Assembly (NCBI GenBank): GCA_019456145.1
Contig: VRUL01000023.1
Coordinates: forward strand, 1 to 64,000
DNA from: Planctomycetota bacterium
GTDB taxonomy: Bacteria; Planctomycetota; Phycisphaerae; Sedimentisphaerales; Anaerobacaceae
Direction: 5' to 3'
Length of the DNA stretch: 64,000 bases
Shown here one piece after another: positions 1 to 9,059 of the stretch. The position numbers and the translations under genes were made by a program. Positions within the stretch are counted from its first letter, which is position 1, and each line of letters opens with the position of its first letter. The notes below the pieces were generated by a model. It was not told the DNA's origin and made no database searches. It saw only the letters and a program-made list of their open reading frames with translations.

Positions 1-3000
1 AATCTGTTTGACAGAAACAACTCGGTTGTTGACATCGTCATAGTTGCTGCTGAAGTACAGCTCGTGAAAATCAGCTTGAACTCCCGCTATCCACTCAAGA
101 GCAGGCTTCCTTTCGTCAATTGTCGAGCCATCAGGCGGCCGCGGGCCCGAGGCAAACAATGGAGGCCACAGCCACATCGGAGGAATGATCCGCTTTGATA
201 TAGCCTCATCCGACGGATTTGTCGGAATCGAAGACCATCGCAGCTCGGCGCCTGCACCACCAGCACGTTCATACATGTGCATTTCAATGTCGTGCAGACC
301 GGCCGAAAGCACAATCGAGGCACCATATTCGGTCATACCCTGTTGCCGCCACGAATCGTTCTGCGGGGCCCCTGGATTGACGAGCTGAAGCTGTTGACCA
401 TTTATGAATAAACGCGCGCCGTCGTCGGTCGTGGTGTAGAAGGTATAGTTGGCGTCTACCGGGGCCTCAACGTGCCCGACCCATCTGCAACCGAAATCAT
501 CAACGTTGACGTTCGGGTCAGGTGAGAAATCACCCCAGTTCCAGTCGATTGAAGGATCTATGCGGCTCAACACGAATAACTGGAAGGCATTATCCGGACC
601 GAGTGGATCATTCGGAAGCTGGCCATCCCAGTGGTAGTACAAACCGAGTAGACCACCGGCAGCTCCTTCAGTTCTAAAGGTCCACGTATCGCCTTTCCAC
701 ATACCGGGGGCAGGGCCAAGACTATTGACCTCATCGACCCGGAAGTAGTAAAACTTGGCCGCTGCAAGCGCTACGGGTAAGCTGTTAGGACCAATACGTC
801 CCTGATATATACCCGTTATGTCCGTGATATCGGCATTGGTCACAGCGGTTTTATCTGTGCCGAAGTATACATCGTGTTGGGCAGCATGGTCTCCAGGGCC
901 CCATCTAAGGACAGATGCCCCTGCCGGCACACTTGCCTGACCATCTCTCGGGTCAGGGTCATGGGCCCACAACTGCACAAACGGCGACAGTCTATTGCCG
1001 GGAATGACCGCAGCGGCTGAGCCGTTTACGGGCGCCAGCGGCTGGTCGGGTCCCTGCCAGGCTACCATACAGTGGTCGCCTCCGCCGGCTTCTTTCCAGA
1101 GCCCCCTGATATAATATTTCTGACCGCCAACCAGCGAGATCTGAGCAGATTTCTGACCAGGATTATCATTCCAAACGTACACTGGAGCCCAATCGCCGCT
1201 CACAGATGCGATCAATTGTATTTGGGACGGGCTTTCATCGGTACTAAGCCACAACTCACAATAGTCGTCGGCGGCAATCCAGAAGGTATAGTCGCCCGAT
1301 ATGGCCGGATGGAGCCAGCCGTGAATCCGGCCTCCATAGTCGTCGCCCAAATCGGTGGCGCCGCCGCTATCGAACGACGTTAAAATCCTGGTCTCGTCCG
1401 GGTTGCCCGGATAGCGGGGATCGGAATAGAGGGGGCCTAAATCTTGACCAGGGATATTCCACCACAAGTCCTCTCTGATTGTACCGATGCCTTCCTCAAT
1501 AGTGGTAAAGCACCAGATATCGCCTGTATGGTACGTACCGCCACCGATGGGCGGGGGAAGCCGGCCGGAGACCTCATCAACACGCCAGTATTGTTTGGTC
1601 TTGAATGCCAGACCGCTGGCTTGATAGTTCGGATCCACCCGCGTGGCCATAAATTCCGGTGGAGGAGTTGCGGCACTGTAAACCGCATTTTCCACAGCGG
1701 TTCTATCTGTGCTCATGTAAACATCATGCTCAGCGACGCCGAAACCCGGCAGCCAGGTACAGAGCACATCGGTGTCTACAAATGTGGCCTCATTAGGCGG
1801 GCTGGGTGCAAAGGCCTTAAGGCCCTGAATAGAAAACACAAAGATACCGCTTGGGAACGTATTGCCAAGAGCGTCTGTCTCATCGACAGCCCAGTAGTAC
1901 CTCGTGCCACGAACAAGAGTGTCAATAGCCGGGGCAACAAGGGGCAGACCGACATAATACCTGTTTGGCATCAATGGGTATGGCGGCTGGCCGAGGTTCG
2001 CGTCCTGGACGCGGCCGGCCACCTCCGCTAAAACATCGCTGAAATAACCCGTGTGCTGGACCGCGGTCGGTCCCGGGATAAAATCAAGCGGCGTATATAT
2101 GTGTGTGGGTATCGAAGGTGGCGGAGGATAAGGGTCACCTGTAATAATAGCACCATTAGCAGGATAGTCGGGTGTGGCCTCTCCGCGTATAGTAGTAAAG
2201 TTCCATATAGAGGCCGGATACTGGGTGCCATCATTGACCTCAACGATCTGCCAGGAGTAAGTCGTGCTTGCTACAAGGTCTCCCGGGGGATTATACTCAG
2301 CTGGGAATATCGTAAGTAAATTTGCAACAAGAGGCAGATTGCCCGGGTCAGTGCCGAAGTACACCATGTCACTATCGGCCCCGTCTCCGCGCGCCCAGGT
2401 AACATTTGCATCTACCGGCACATCTATGGCACCATCAGACGGGTTGGGAGACGAGGCGATCGCCCGGTCAAGGCAAGCACACACATTGTTTACCCAGTTG
2501 CCGATGAACTCAGCAGTGGCTAAACCTCTATCGTTTATCGAGTTAGCAACATCAGTTTGATTTATAAAACAGACGTAACCACCAGTCACTGTGTTGTGAA
2601 TAACAACAGGATCAGCAAGTGTGCCACCGGCGTTCTGTGCGAATATCTCAGCAACTTCCCAGTCGCCTACAACTTCACTGAGGACAGTTGGTCTAACAAT
2701 GTTGACGGAGTTGAGACTGGGCATATATGTCGTACCTGCCGCTGTAATCTGCATCACAAAGGATTGGCCACTGGTGATGACACCATTAGCCAGGTCAAGG
2801 ATGTTCCCGGCACCACTTGGGCCGTTATCAGCTGACCGAACTCCACCTTCATACGACATATAGCCAAACCAATCGCCGACATTTATTATCATGTTTCCGC
2901 CATCGAGCCACAATTCAGCACGCGAGCCATCCGGATCAAGGTTTGGGAATCGATAGAGGACACTCGGCATAGTTCCGTTAAGCCAGATAATGTCCATTGC

Positions 3001-3258
3001 ACCATTATTCGTATGCGAGTCTATCCATGCGGCAAAATCAGTCCAACCCGTTTGATACTGGCTGTCATCGAACTGCTGGACATCACCGAACAGACCTCCA
3101 ACTTGGGCAATTATCGTGGCAACATCGGCGTTCACCTGAGCAACGGTATACCAGCCGGTGTTAGGCGGCCCATCGTAGAGCGCTAAGTCAGAAGCCATAG
3201 CCATCGTGCTAAATGCAAATGCGACAAATAAGAATAGATAAATAAATTTTTTACACAT
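1..3258 (-). CDS. Large secreted PA14-domain protein, C-terminus beyond window
   Basis: Open reading frame from an ATG at 3258 to the left edge, 1086 codons without a stop, so the C-terminus is missing. The start has GGAGG at 3267-3271 and a clear signal peptide (MCKKFIYLFLFVAFAF, cleavage after AMA). After an unrecognised N-terminal domain (about residues 23-260) come four Ig/Fn3-like segments of the form 'P.dGa..P..a.v.W..G..a..H.vYfgtd' near residues 268, 483, 763 and 1036. Two PA14-like lectin domains lie between them (about 590-750, beginning GTIREDLWW, and about 866-1010, beginning GLLGLYYHWDG). PA14 modules usually bind glycans, so a cell-surface or secreted carbohydrate-binding role is inferred. 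No catalytic domain is visible in the part present. It is divergent from the gene at 3929. Confidence 0.85.
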   Translation of the reverse strand, partial: MCKKFIYLFLFVAFAFSTMAMASDLALYDGPPNTGWYTVAQVNADVATIIAQVGGLFGDVQQFDDSQYQTGWTDFAAWIDSHTNNGAMDIIWLNGTMPSVLYRFPNLDPDGSRAELWLDGGNMIINVGDWFGYMSYEGGVRSADNGPSGAGNILDLANGVITSGQSFVMQITAAGTTYMPSLNSVNIVRPTVLSEVVGDWEVAEIFAQNAGGTLADPVVIHNTVTGGYVCFINQTDVANSINDRGLATAEFIGNWVNNVCACLDRAIASSPNPSDGAIDVPVDANVTWARGDGADSDMVYFGTDPGNLPLVANLLTIFPAEYNPPGDLVASTTYSWQIVEVNDGTQYPASIWNFTTIRGEATPDYPANGAIITGDPYPPPPSIPTHIYTPLDFIPGPTAVQHTGYFSDVLAEVAGRVQDANLGQPPYPLMPNRYYVGLPLVAPAIDTLVRGTRYYWAVDETDALGNTFPSGIFVFSIQGLKAFAPSPPNEATFVDTDVLCTWLPGFGVAEHDVYMSTDRTAVENAVYSAATPPPEFMATRVDPNYQASGLAFKTKQYWRVDEVSGRLPPPIGGGTYHTGDIWCFTTIEEGIGTIREDLWWNIPGQDLGPLYSDPRYPGNPDETRILTSFDSGGATDLGDDYGGRIHGWLHPAISGDYTFWIAADDYCELWLSTDESPSQIQLIASVSGDWAPVYVWNDNPGQKSAQISLVGGQKYYIRGLWKEAGGGDHCMVAWQGPDQPLAPVNGSAAAVIPGNRLSPFVQLWAHDPDPRDGQASVPAGASVLRWGPGDHAAQHDVYFGTDKTAVTNADITDITGIYQGRIGPNSLPVALAAAKFYYFRVDEVNSLGPAPGMWKGDTWTFRTEGAAGGLLGLYYHWDGQLPNDPLGPDNAFQLFVLSRIDPSIDWNWGDFSPDPNVNVDDFGCRWVGHVEAPVDANYTFYTTTDDGARLFINGQQLQLVNPGAPQNDSWRQQGMTEYGASIVLSAGLHDIEMHMYERAGGAGAELRWSSIPTNPSDEAISKRIIPPMWLWPPLFASGPRPPDGSTIDERKPALEWIAGVQADFHELYFSSNYDDVNNRVVSVKQI

Positions 3259-3738
3259 AATAAGTTCCTCCTTCAAAAATGAACTTAAAATAACTATGCT
3301 TCGGCCACACACCGAAACATCTTAATTGTTTTTGCCAGGTATCGAAAACCCTCGTTCTCAGTGTATTATATGTCCGCCTCAAAAAACCTCCAACGAAAAA
3401 AAGAATGTATAATTCAACCACAGCAGAAAAGCGAAACGCACATCGCTTCACGGCTTTTATCACCGGGGAACTCATAAGTACGTTGCTCAACAAGTGTTCC
3501 CAAAACTCCGACACATTGAGATTACTACATTTGCACCGGGATTGTCAACTTTTTTTTCCATTTTTTGTACTTATTACCGATATAATCGGTCAAAATGCAG
3601 ACTTTTACCGGAAGAAAGCCCTCTTACCCGGTTTTTTCTTCACAGTCCAGTCTGTGTCAATGCCGCTGGCTGGGAACACTTACCTGTGAAGGAGTTTCTT
3701 TACCGGCGGACTATCAAAATACGAGTGCTGTTATGCTC
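3259..3738. other. AT-rich divergent intergenic region
   Basis: No coding sequence is supported here. The stretch separates two divergently read genes and is rich in A/T runs, including a T8 run near 3550. It holds the ribosome-binding site of the minus-strand gene at 3267-3271 and an operator-like palindrome at 3576-3590, listed separately. Short reading frames here have no ribosome-binding site or protein-like composition. Confidence 0.6.
3576..3590. promoter_or_regulatory. Palindrome overlapping a TATAAT
   Basis: ACCGAT-ATA-ATCGGT is a perfect 6-bp inverted repeat with a 3-nt centre, and it contains TATAAT at 3581-3586. It could be an operator over a -10 element between the two divergent genes. 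No good -35 at 17 nt was found, so the call is tentative. Confidence 0.3.
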
Positions 3739-3767
3739 TTGACATAATCGCTTTTTTGGGATAATAG
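3739..3767 (+). promoter_or_regulatory. Sigma-70-type promoter for the RNase HII-like gene
   Basis: TTGACA at 3739-3744, a 17-nt spacer, then TAATAG at 3762-3767 (an alternative GATAAT at 3760 has a 15-nt spacer). It lies about 160 nt upstream of the ATG at 3929. Confidence 0.45.
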
Positions 3768-3928
3768 AGACAGTATAAGTTTTTGTCCCCAGTTTAACCG
3801 GATCGGGCGTTGGCCTCTTGAGGCGGAAGTTTTGCGTTCGAGCCGCAACTTGGATAGTAAATGGTGTTTCGTGTCCCATTTCTCGAACAAGGAAGTATGA
3901 GCCACAGGCCAAAAAAAGGATTACACGG

Positions 3929-4888
3929 ATGGCAGTTTTGGTAGGGATTGACGAAGCCGGTTTTGGGCCGATTCTGGGACCGCTTGTTGTATCATCGAGC
4001 ACATTCTCGCTTGGGCATGATTTAATCGGAGCTGACTTGTGGCAGGCTTTGCGAAGAAGTCTGGCCAAGAAACGCAAGCGCCTTGCAGGCCGTGTGCTTA
4101 TCTCCGACAGCAAAAAAGCCTACAGCAAATCTCTGGGTACCAAACACCTGGAACGGACGGTCTTTGCGTGCCTGAAGTGCCTTGGCAAAGAGCCGGGCAC
4201 ATTAGGTGAACTGATATCGCTGCTATGTCCGGATTGCCTTGAGCGGCTGGATGACTATCCGTGGTATAAAGGAGCCGGGGACTGCAGCATTGATGCTGAA
4301 CGGGCTGATATAGCATTAGCCTCAGCAGTGCTGACCGATGACATGGCTACAAACGACATCAAATTGTTAGGGCTAAAAAGTTGTTGCCTGGACGTTGCGC
4401 ATTACAACAAGATGGTCAGCAGTGTTAAAAACAAAGCTCGCGTGCTTTTTACAGCTACGTCACGACTTATAAAGAACGCTTTTGATGAATTTGGTGGCGA
4501 TGAATTACAAATCTTAGTCGACCGGCAGGGGGGGCGAGTTCGTTATCGCGCGACTTTGCAGCGGATGTTTGCAGATATGGAATTGAAGATTCTTTCTGAA
4601 AGCCCGTCGGCCAGCAGCTATGAATTGGGAGCGGACGGCAAGAAGATGCGTTTGCATTTTGTAGTTGGCGCAGATGAGCGTTTTTTGCCGGTGTCGTTAG
4701 CTTCAATGGTGAGCAAATATTTGCGAGAACTTCTGGTTGCGAATATAAACCGCTACTTTACAGGCTTCCATACGGAGTTGCGGCCTACCGCAGGTTACTG
4801 GAAGGATGGTTTGCGTTTTATCGAAGACCTGAAAACAAACATTCCTCATGTCGAGTATGACCGCGAGCAATTAGTTCGTTGTCGATGA
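3929..4888 (+). CDS. Ribonuclease HII-like protein with two CxxC motifs
   Basis: 319 residues from the ATG at 3929, chosen because AAAAGGA lies 8 nt upstream; longer in-frame starts (3818) add 37 non-conserved residues. The N-terminus GIDEAGFGPILGPLV matches the RNase HII signature GxDEAGRGPxxGPV, with D8 and E9 as the catalytic pair and Phe for the usual Arg. ISDSKKAYS (about 58-66) matches the DSKKL motif. LVDRQGGR (near 196) and PVSLASMVSKYLREL (near 255) align with the remaining acidic and AAASIxAK segments. It is longer than ordinary RNase HII (about 200 residues), with an insertion carrying C81-x2-C84 and C100-x2-C103, possibly zinc-binding. Family activity is cleavage of RNA in RNA-DNA hybrids; whether this divergent member is active is unknown. 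Confidence 0.75.
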   Translation: MAVLVGIDEAGFGPILGPLVVSSSTFSLGHDLIGADLWQALRRSLAKKRKRLAGRVLISDSKKAYSKSLGTKHLERTVFACLKCLGKEPGTLGELISLLCPDCLERLDDYPWYKGAGDCSIDAERADIALASAVLTDDMATNDIKLLGLKSCCLDVAHYNKMVSSVKNKARVLFTATSRLIKNAFDEFGGDELQILVDRQGGRVRYRATLQRMFADMELKILSESPSASSYELGADGKKMRLHFVVGADERFLPVSLASMVSKYLRELLVANINRYFTGFHTELRPTAGYWKDGLRFIEDLKTNIPHVEYDREQLVRCR

Positions 4889-4904
4889 TTGGCCGGTTGG
4901 GGAA

Positions 4905-5393
4905 TTATTTCTGTTCCAACTGTTCGGTGAGGAGGCGGATGTTCTGCTTTTCTTCTTCAATAATCTTATCGATAGCAGATTCGCCGGTTGGGTCGCGGGC
5001 GAAGTCTTTCAAGCCTTCATAAAAAGCGATGACCTCATCTGCTCTTCTGACAGCATCGCGAAGTATATCTTCTTTTGTTTCCTGGCCGGTCAGCGCTTTG
5101 GCGGGGTCGGCTTTGCTGCCAAGCCAGGTAAGACCCGCCATGACCTCGGGATTGGATAATACATAATCATCAGGGTCGAAAGTTCCCAATGCGCCGGTCT
5201 TCTCAGAATAGTCTTTTCTTCTCTGTGTGAGAATTTTCTGGTGTTTAGCTCTCCAGTTAGCCAGCTTATAATATGTATCACGAAGCTGTGAGTCATCGTA
5301 GAGTTCCGACGCCTTGAGGTAAAATTTGGCGGCGTTGTGTTCGATCCTTTCAGCTATTTCCAAAAGCTCAAAGACACTAAAATTTTTCTCCAT
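4905..5393 (-). CDS. Rubrerythrin-like ferritin-fold protein
   Basis: 162 residues, predicted all-helical, convergent with the RNase HII-like gene. The start at 5393 has AGAAGG about 8 nt upstream. The helix 1 pattern (ExxERIEHNAAKFY) and helix 4 pattern (IEEEKQNIRLL) resemble rubrerythrin four-helix bundles, which bind two irons and reduce peroxide. Two ExxH ligand positions look altered: RAKH in helix 2 (Glu to Arg) and EKQN in helix 4 (His to Asn). No C-terminal rubredoxin domain is present. The fold assignment is likely; peroxidase function is doubtful. Confidence 0.7.
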   Translation of the reverse strand: MEKNFSVFELLEIAERIEHNAAKFYLKASELYDDSQLRDTYYKLANWRAKHQKILTQRRKDYSEKTGALGTFDPDDYVLSNPEVMAGLTWLGSKADPAKALTGQETKEDILRDAVRRADEVIAFYEGLKDFARDPTGESAIDKIIEEEKQNIRLLTEQLEQK

Positions 5394-5624
5394 TGCCGTG
5401 CCTTCTCAAAGAAACTTAACAGTCTTGTTGCTGAAAAAAACTGCCCTCAAGCCTACTGTTATCCTGAATTCAATTAAATTCTATGCCTGCCACGAGGAAA
5501 ATCAAGAACAAATCGGTAAAAAATGGCAACATTATGATGGCTCGGACGGAGTTGAAAATTTCCTATTGATATATTCTTACAGCAGGGGCGGCGAGGACTT
5601 CGGGCAGCAGTATGTCGATTGACC

Positions 5625-6155
5625 TTATTTTGAGATTTGCTTTTTTAGCTGGTCTTCGAAGACCTGGTAACTGTCTTGCCCAAATAGGCAAAAGACAATC
5701 ATTTCCAGGCTGGTTTGGCCTTTTAGGTAATCTATACTTGTTTTGAGCATTATTTCGGCACACCTTTGTATGGGGAAGCCGAAAATACCCGTGCTGATTG
5801 CCGGGAAAGAGATGCTTTTTAAGTTGTACTCGTCTGCTGCTTTAAGTGAATTCAGCGTTGCGTTTTTTAACTTTTCATTTTCATTTCCTTCGCCCATCCG
5901 AGGCCCAACCGCATGAATTACGTATTTTGCTTTTAGGTTGCCTCCAGTTGTTATCACGGCCCCGCCTACGAAAGTCGGTCCTGCTTTGTCGCATTGTTCC
6001 TGGATTTCGGGGCCGCCTTTTTTCCTGATTGCTCCTGCGACACCGCCGCCCAGGACCAGTTGAGCATTGGCGGCATTGACGATAGCGTCAGTATCCATCT
6101 CGGTTATATCGCCCTCGGCCAGTTCCAGGACGTGATTTTCGATGTCTACTTTCAC
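5625..6155 (-). CDS. Macrodomain protein (ADP-ribose / O-acetyl-ADP-ribose binding)
   Basis: 176-residue stand-alone macrodomain. The GTG start at 6155 is supported by AAGGAG about 9 nt upstream. Conserved loops are visible: GDIT near residue 15, DAIVNAANAQLVLGGGVAGAI (ADP-ribose-binding loop), and FPAISTGIFGFP (phosphate loop). Members such as YmdB deacetylate O-acetyl-ADP-ribose or remove ADP-ribose from proteins. The length is typical and the protein is probably cytoplasmic. No toxin or sirtuin neighbour is visible, so the in vivo substrate is unknown. Confidence 0.88.
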   Translation of the reverse strand: MKVDIENHVLELAEGDITEMDTDAIVNAANAQLVLGGGVAGAIRKKGGPEIQEQCDKAGPTFVGGAVITTGGNLKAKYVIHAVGPRMGEGNENEKLKNATLNSLKAADEYNLKSISFPAISTGIFGFPIQRCAEIMLKTSIDYLKGQTSLEMIVFCLFGQDSYQVFEDQLKKQISK

Positions 6156-6300
6156 AGGAACGAACTCCTTATCTTTTGTTTAACAGATTCGCATTTTCAA
6201 AGCGCAGTGAAAATAAAATTCCCGCCCGGAGACTTTAAGAAAGATTGCTTACTACTATCCCAGGCATTTACGTTGAGCCCGGAAGCGTTTCAAATGTCGA

Positions 6301-7251
6301 TTATGAAGCGCAGGATTGCAAAACTCTTGCAGCTTCCATTGCCAGTACCTGTTTTCCGGGCACTTTACGGACGCGTGCGGCGAAGTCGTCAACCTCTTCG
6401 GTACTCTCGAAGCCGACGACCATGGCATCGACACATCCCAAGCCGAGCACGTAGCGAATCGAGTTGTCACGTTTCTCGTCGCTGTTGCGGAAAGACCCTT
6501 CGCCAATCAGCTTCATCCCCACCACGCCCTTGCCTGCCTTGTGGAGTTTCCTGACCACGGATTCGACTTCAGCAACAGGCGCATCCATACTCTTGCCATA
6601 AGCGTTTATTCGCACGTTTACGGAATCGACCCACGGCTCATCTGCCGCGGCCTGCAGGGCTTTTAGCGAATGGCACGATACTCCATGCGCTCGGATGAGA
6701 CCTTTGTGTTTGAGCTGGTCCAGGATGTCCATCTGTTTGCGCAGTTCCTGCGGCCATTTTTCTGAGACGACGCAGTGGAGCAGGACCACGTCGATGTAGT
6801 CTGTTTTCAACTCCTTTAGGAAACGCTGTACGACCACGTCGGCATCGGGACGTTCCTTTTCAGGTATGCCGCCACCTCGCCACCAGATTTTTGTGTTAAT
6901 GATATAACCCTCGCGTGGGATACCGCTCAGTGCCGAGGCCAGATACGGGTGCGAACCGTAGAGGTCAGCCACGTCAAACAGGCGTACCCCTCGCTCGTAT
7001 GCCGTTTTCAAAAGGGCTTCGAACTTTTCTTTGCCCAGACGTGTCTGGTTTGACTGACGGTCCCCTCCGCGCATGCCCGTGCCAAAACCGACTCGAGAGA
7101 CTTTGATCTTTGTCTTTCCCAGCCGAACGCGCTCATACGGATCGAACGTTGTGGATTTATGTCTTGTGACATCTGTGCATCCTGACCCCAACAGAAGTCC
7201 GCCCACTCCCGCAATCGACCTGGTTAAGAATTCACGACGTTTCATTTCCAT
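6301..7251 (-). CDS. Tat-exported aldo/keto reductase
   Basis: 316 residues. The N-terminus MKRREFLTRSIAGVGGLLLGSGC has a twin-arginine motif (RREFL) and a lipobox-like LGSGC, so a Tat lipoprotein is possible. The body is an aldo/keto reductase TIM barrel: DVADLYG supplies the catalytic Asp and Tyr, TKIWW the Lys, and VVLLHCV the His of the tetrad. Family members use NADPH to reduce carbonyls; extracytoplasmic versions are frequent in Planctomycetota (known from the phylum). It is divergent from the Gfo/Idh/MocA gene at 7589, sharing a 337-nt promoter region, so co-regulation is plausible. Confidence 0.88.
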   Translation of the reverse strand: MEMKRREFLTRSIAGVGGLLLGSGCTDVTRHKSTTFDPYERVRLGKTKIKVSRVGFGTGMRGGDRQSNQTRLGKEKFEALLKTAYERGVRLFDVADLYGSHPYLASALSGIPREGYIINTKIWWRGGGIPEKERPDADVVVQRFLKELKTDYIDVVLLHCVVSEKWPQELRKQMDILDQLKHKGLIRAHGVSCHSLKALQAAADEPWVDSVNVRINAYGKSMDAPVAEVESVVRKLHKAGKGVVGMKLIGEGSFRNSDEKRDNSIRYVLGLGCVDAMVVGFESTEEVDDFAARVRKVPGKQVLAMEAARVLQSCAS

Positions 7252-7588
7252 CGCAAGCTACTCCTGAATTTTTTACATACATTGTTTTCAAGCTATCCTA
7301 ATGCAGATACGCGCTGCTTAGCTACACGGTTTAGCGTATCTGCCGGAAGAATACCAAAAAGTTTGGCATAACGCAAGCGCTTTGGGCAAACCTTTTCGTC
7401 CAATCTGAGCATTCGGTTGATTTTGAGTTTTTACTTGACTTATGGAGCTGCTCTGGTACATTAAAAGACAAAAGCTGACAGCATTTGCGGGCCCATGCTT
7501 TGTAACAAGACCGCCTAATGGCGGCCCGCAAGTCTGACTTTATCGAGAGAAACCGGGTTTTCTATTTCAAGATGAAGGAGGTATGAAC
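7252..7588. other. Shared upstream region of two divergent oxidoreductase genes
   Basis: Contains no gene. It holds a plus-strand promoter (7435-7462), a short GACCGCCTAATGGCGGCC palindrome near 7509-7526, and the AAGGAGG ribosome-binding site at 7575-7581. No clear promoter for the minus-strand gene was identified. Confidence 0.6.
7435..7462 (+). promoter_or_regulatory. Promoter for the Gfo/Idh/MocA oxidoreductase
   Basis: TTGACT at 7435-7440, a 16-nt spacer, TACATT at 7457-7462. It leaves a leader of roughly 120 nt before the start at 7589. Confidence 0.45.
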
Positions 7589-8908
7589 ATGTCTATGAAC
7601 CGTCGTGCTTTTCTTAAAGCTTCCGTGGCTTCCGGCGTGGCCCTGGCTGCTCCTAATATTCTAACAGCCGCTGGTAGAAAGTATCGCACCGTCCTTATCG
7701 GCAGCGGCTGGTGGGGTATGAACATCTGTCGGGTTGCAATGCAGTCGGGCCAGTGCAAGATTGTTGCCATGTGCGATGTTGACCGGAACCAACTGGATCC
7801 TGCCGCCGGCGAGGTCGAGCGGCTCAGCGGTGATAAGCCGAAGAAGTATCAGGACTACCGAGAGCTTCTGGATAGGGAAAAACCGGAGATTGCTATTGTG
7901 GCCACGGCAGACCACTGGCATCCGCTGATTACCATCGCGGCAGTCAAGGCAGGAGCCCACGTTTATGTTGAAAAGCCCATCGGCCATACGATAATGGAAG
8001 GCCGCGCAATGGTCAACGCCGCCCGCGCTGCCGGCAGGGTCGTCCAGGTTGGAACGCACCGCCGCGTTTCACCGCATAATATTTCCGGTATGAAATTCCT
8101 GAAGGAAGGTAAGGCCGGGAAAATCGGTATGGTGCGGGCTTTTGTGCATTACGGAGGCGGTCCGGAAACACCAAAAGCAAATGAAGAACCTCGCGAGGGC
8201 CTCGATTGGGACATGTGGTGCGGGCCCGGACCACTGCGCCCATTTAACACGAAGATACACCCGAAGGGATTCCGCCAGTTCCTCGACTACGGCAACGGCA
8301 CATTGGGTGATTGGGGTATACACTGGATGGACCAGATTCTTTGGTGGACCGAGGAAAAATATCCCAAGCGTGTATTTTCCACTGGAGGCCGTGCCATTAA
8401 AGGTCCTCCGGTTAATACAGCCCAGGCCCAGACGACCGATGCGCCGGACCACCAGGTAGCCAGTTTCGAGTTCGAAAGTTTCACGGCAGTCTGGGAGCAT
8501 CGACAGTTCGCTGCAAATAATGCCGACAAAGGTGAAAATGTCGGGTGTTATTTCTACGGGACCAAGGGTATTTTGCACATAGGCTGGCAGGACGGCTGGA
8601 GATTCTATCCGACCGGCAGAGGACAAAAAGTCATCCACGAGGAACCCAAACTGCACGATCCGGACCAGCAGAACATCCCTGAGCTGTGGTCGGACTTCCT
8701 GAGTTGTATCAAGACAGGAAGACGACCGGCGTGCGATATCGAGATCGGTCACCGATCGACGAATATGAGCTTGTTAGGTATGCTTTCGCTCAAGCTTGGG
8801 CGCAGTATTGAATGGGACGGTAAGAAAGAAGTAATAATCGGTGACGCTGAAGCAAACAAAATGCTTCGCCGCAAATACCGGAAGCCGTGGGTTTATCCGA
8901 AAGTATAG
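7589..8908 (+). CDS. Tat-exported Gfo/Idh/MocA family oxidoreductase
   Basis: 439 residues. Of three clustered ATGs (7583, 7589, 7595), the one at 7589 sits 7 nt after AAGGAGG and is preferred. The N-terminus NRRAFLKASVASGVALAAP is a twin-arginine signal. The NAD-binding Rossmann motif GSGWWG follows (near residue 35), then the family EKP motif (VEKPIGHT, near 135) and the C-terminal alpha/beta domain. Members oxidise or reduce sugars and cyclitols with NAD(P). The many exported paralogues in Planctomycetota are presumed to act on polysaccharide-derived sugars with a tightly bound cofactor; the substrate here is unknown. Confidence 0.92.
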   Translation: MSMNRRAFLKASVASGVALAAPNILTAAGRKYRTVLIGSGWWGMNICRVAMQSGQCKIVAMCDVDRNQLDPAAGEVERLSGDKPKKYQDYRELLDREKPEIAIVATADHWHPLITIAAVKAGAHVYVEKPIGHTIMEGRAMVNAARAAGRVVQVGTHRRVSPHNISGMKFLKEGKAGKIGMVRAFVHYGGGPETPKANEEPREGLDWDMWCGPGPLRPFNTKIHPKGFRQFLDYGNGTLGDWGIHWMDQILWWTEEKYPKRVFSTGGRAIKGPPVNTAQAQTTDAPDHQVASFEFESFTAVWEHRQFAANNADKGENVGCYFYGTKGILHIGWQDGWRFYPTGRGQKVIHEEPKLHDPDQQNIPELWSDFLSCIKTGRRPACDIEIGHRSTNMSLLGMLSLKLGRSIEWDGKKEVIIGDAEANKMLRRKYRKPWVYPKV

Positions 8909-9059
8909 AGATCCCTGTTTCGCGACGTATTGCAAAATGGTGTAATGTTATTTAGCTCTATCGGAGACGGCGTCAATCTTGTACTCGTTAAAGTACTCTG
9001 CGCTTTAAATCTTCGTAAAGCGTTTGCCGACTGACATCCGGTTAAAGCTCCACAGCTTG

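Noticed and set aside
1444..2031. 195-codon plus-strand open frame
   Set aside because: Antisense to the large PA14 protein, which has a signal peptide, ribosome-binding site and recognisable domains; the plus-strand product has no coherent features.
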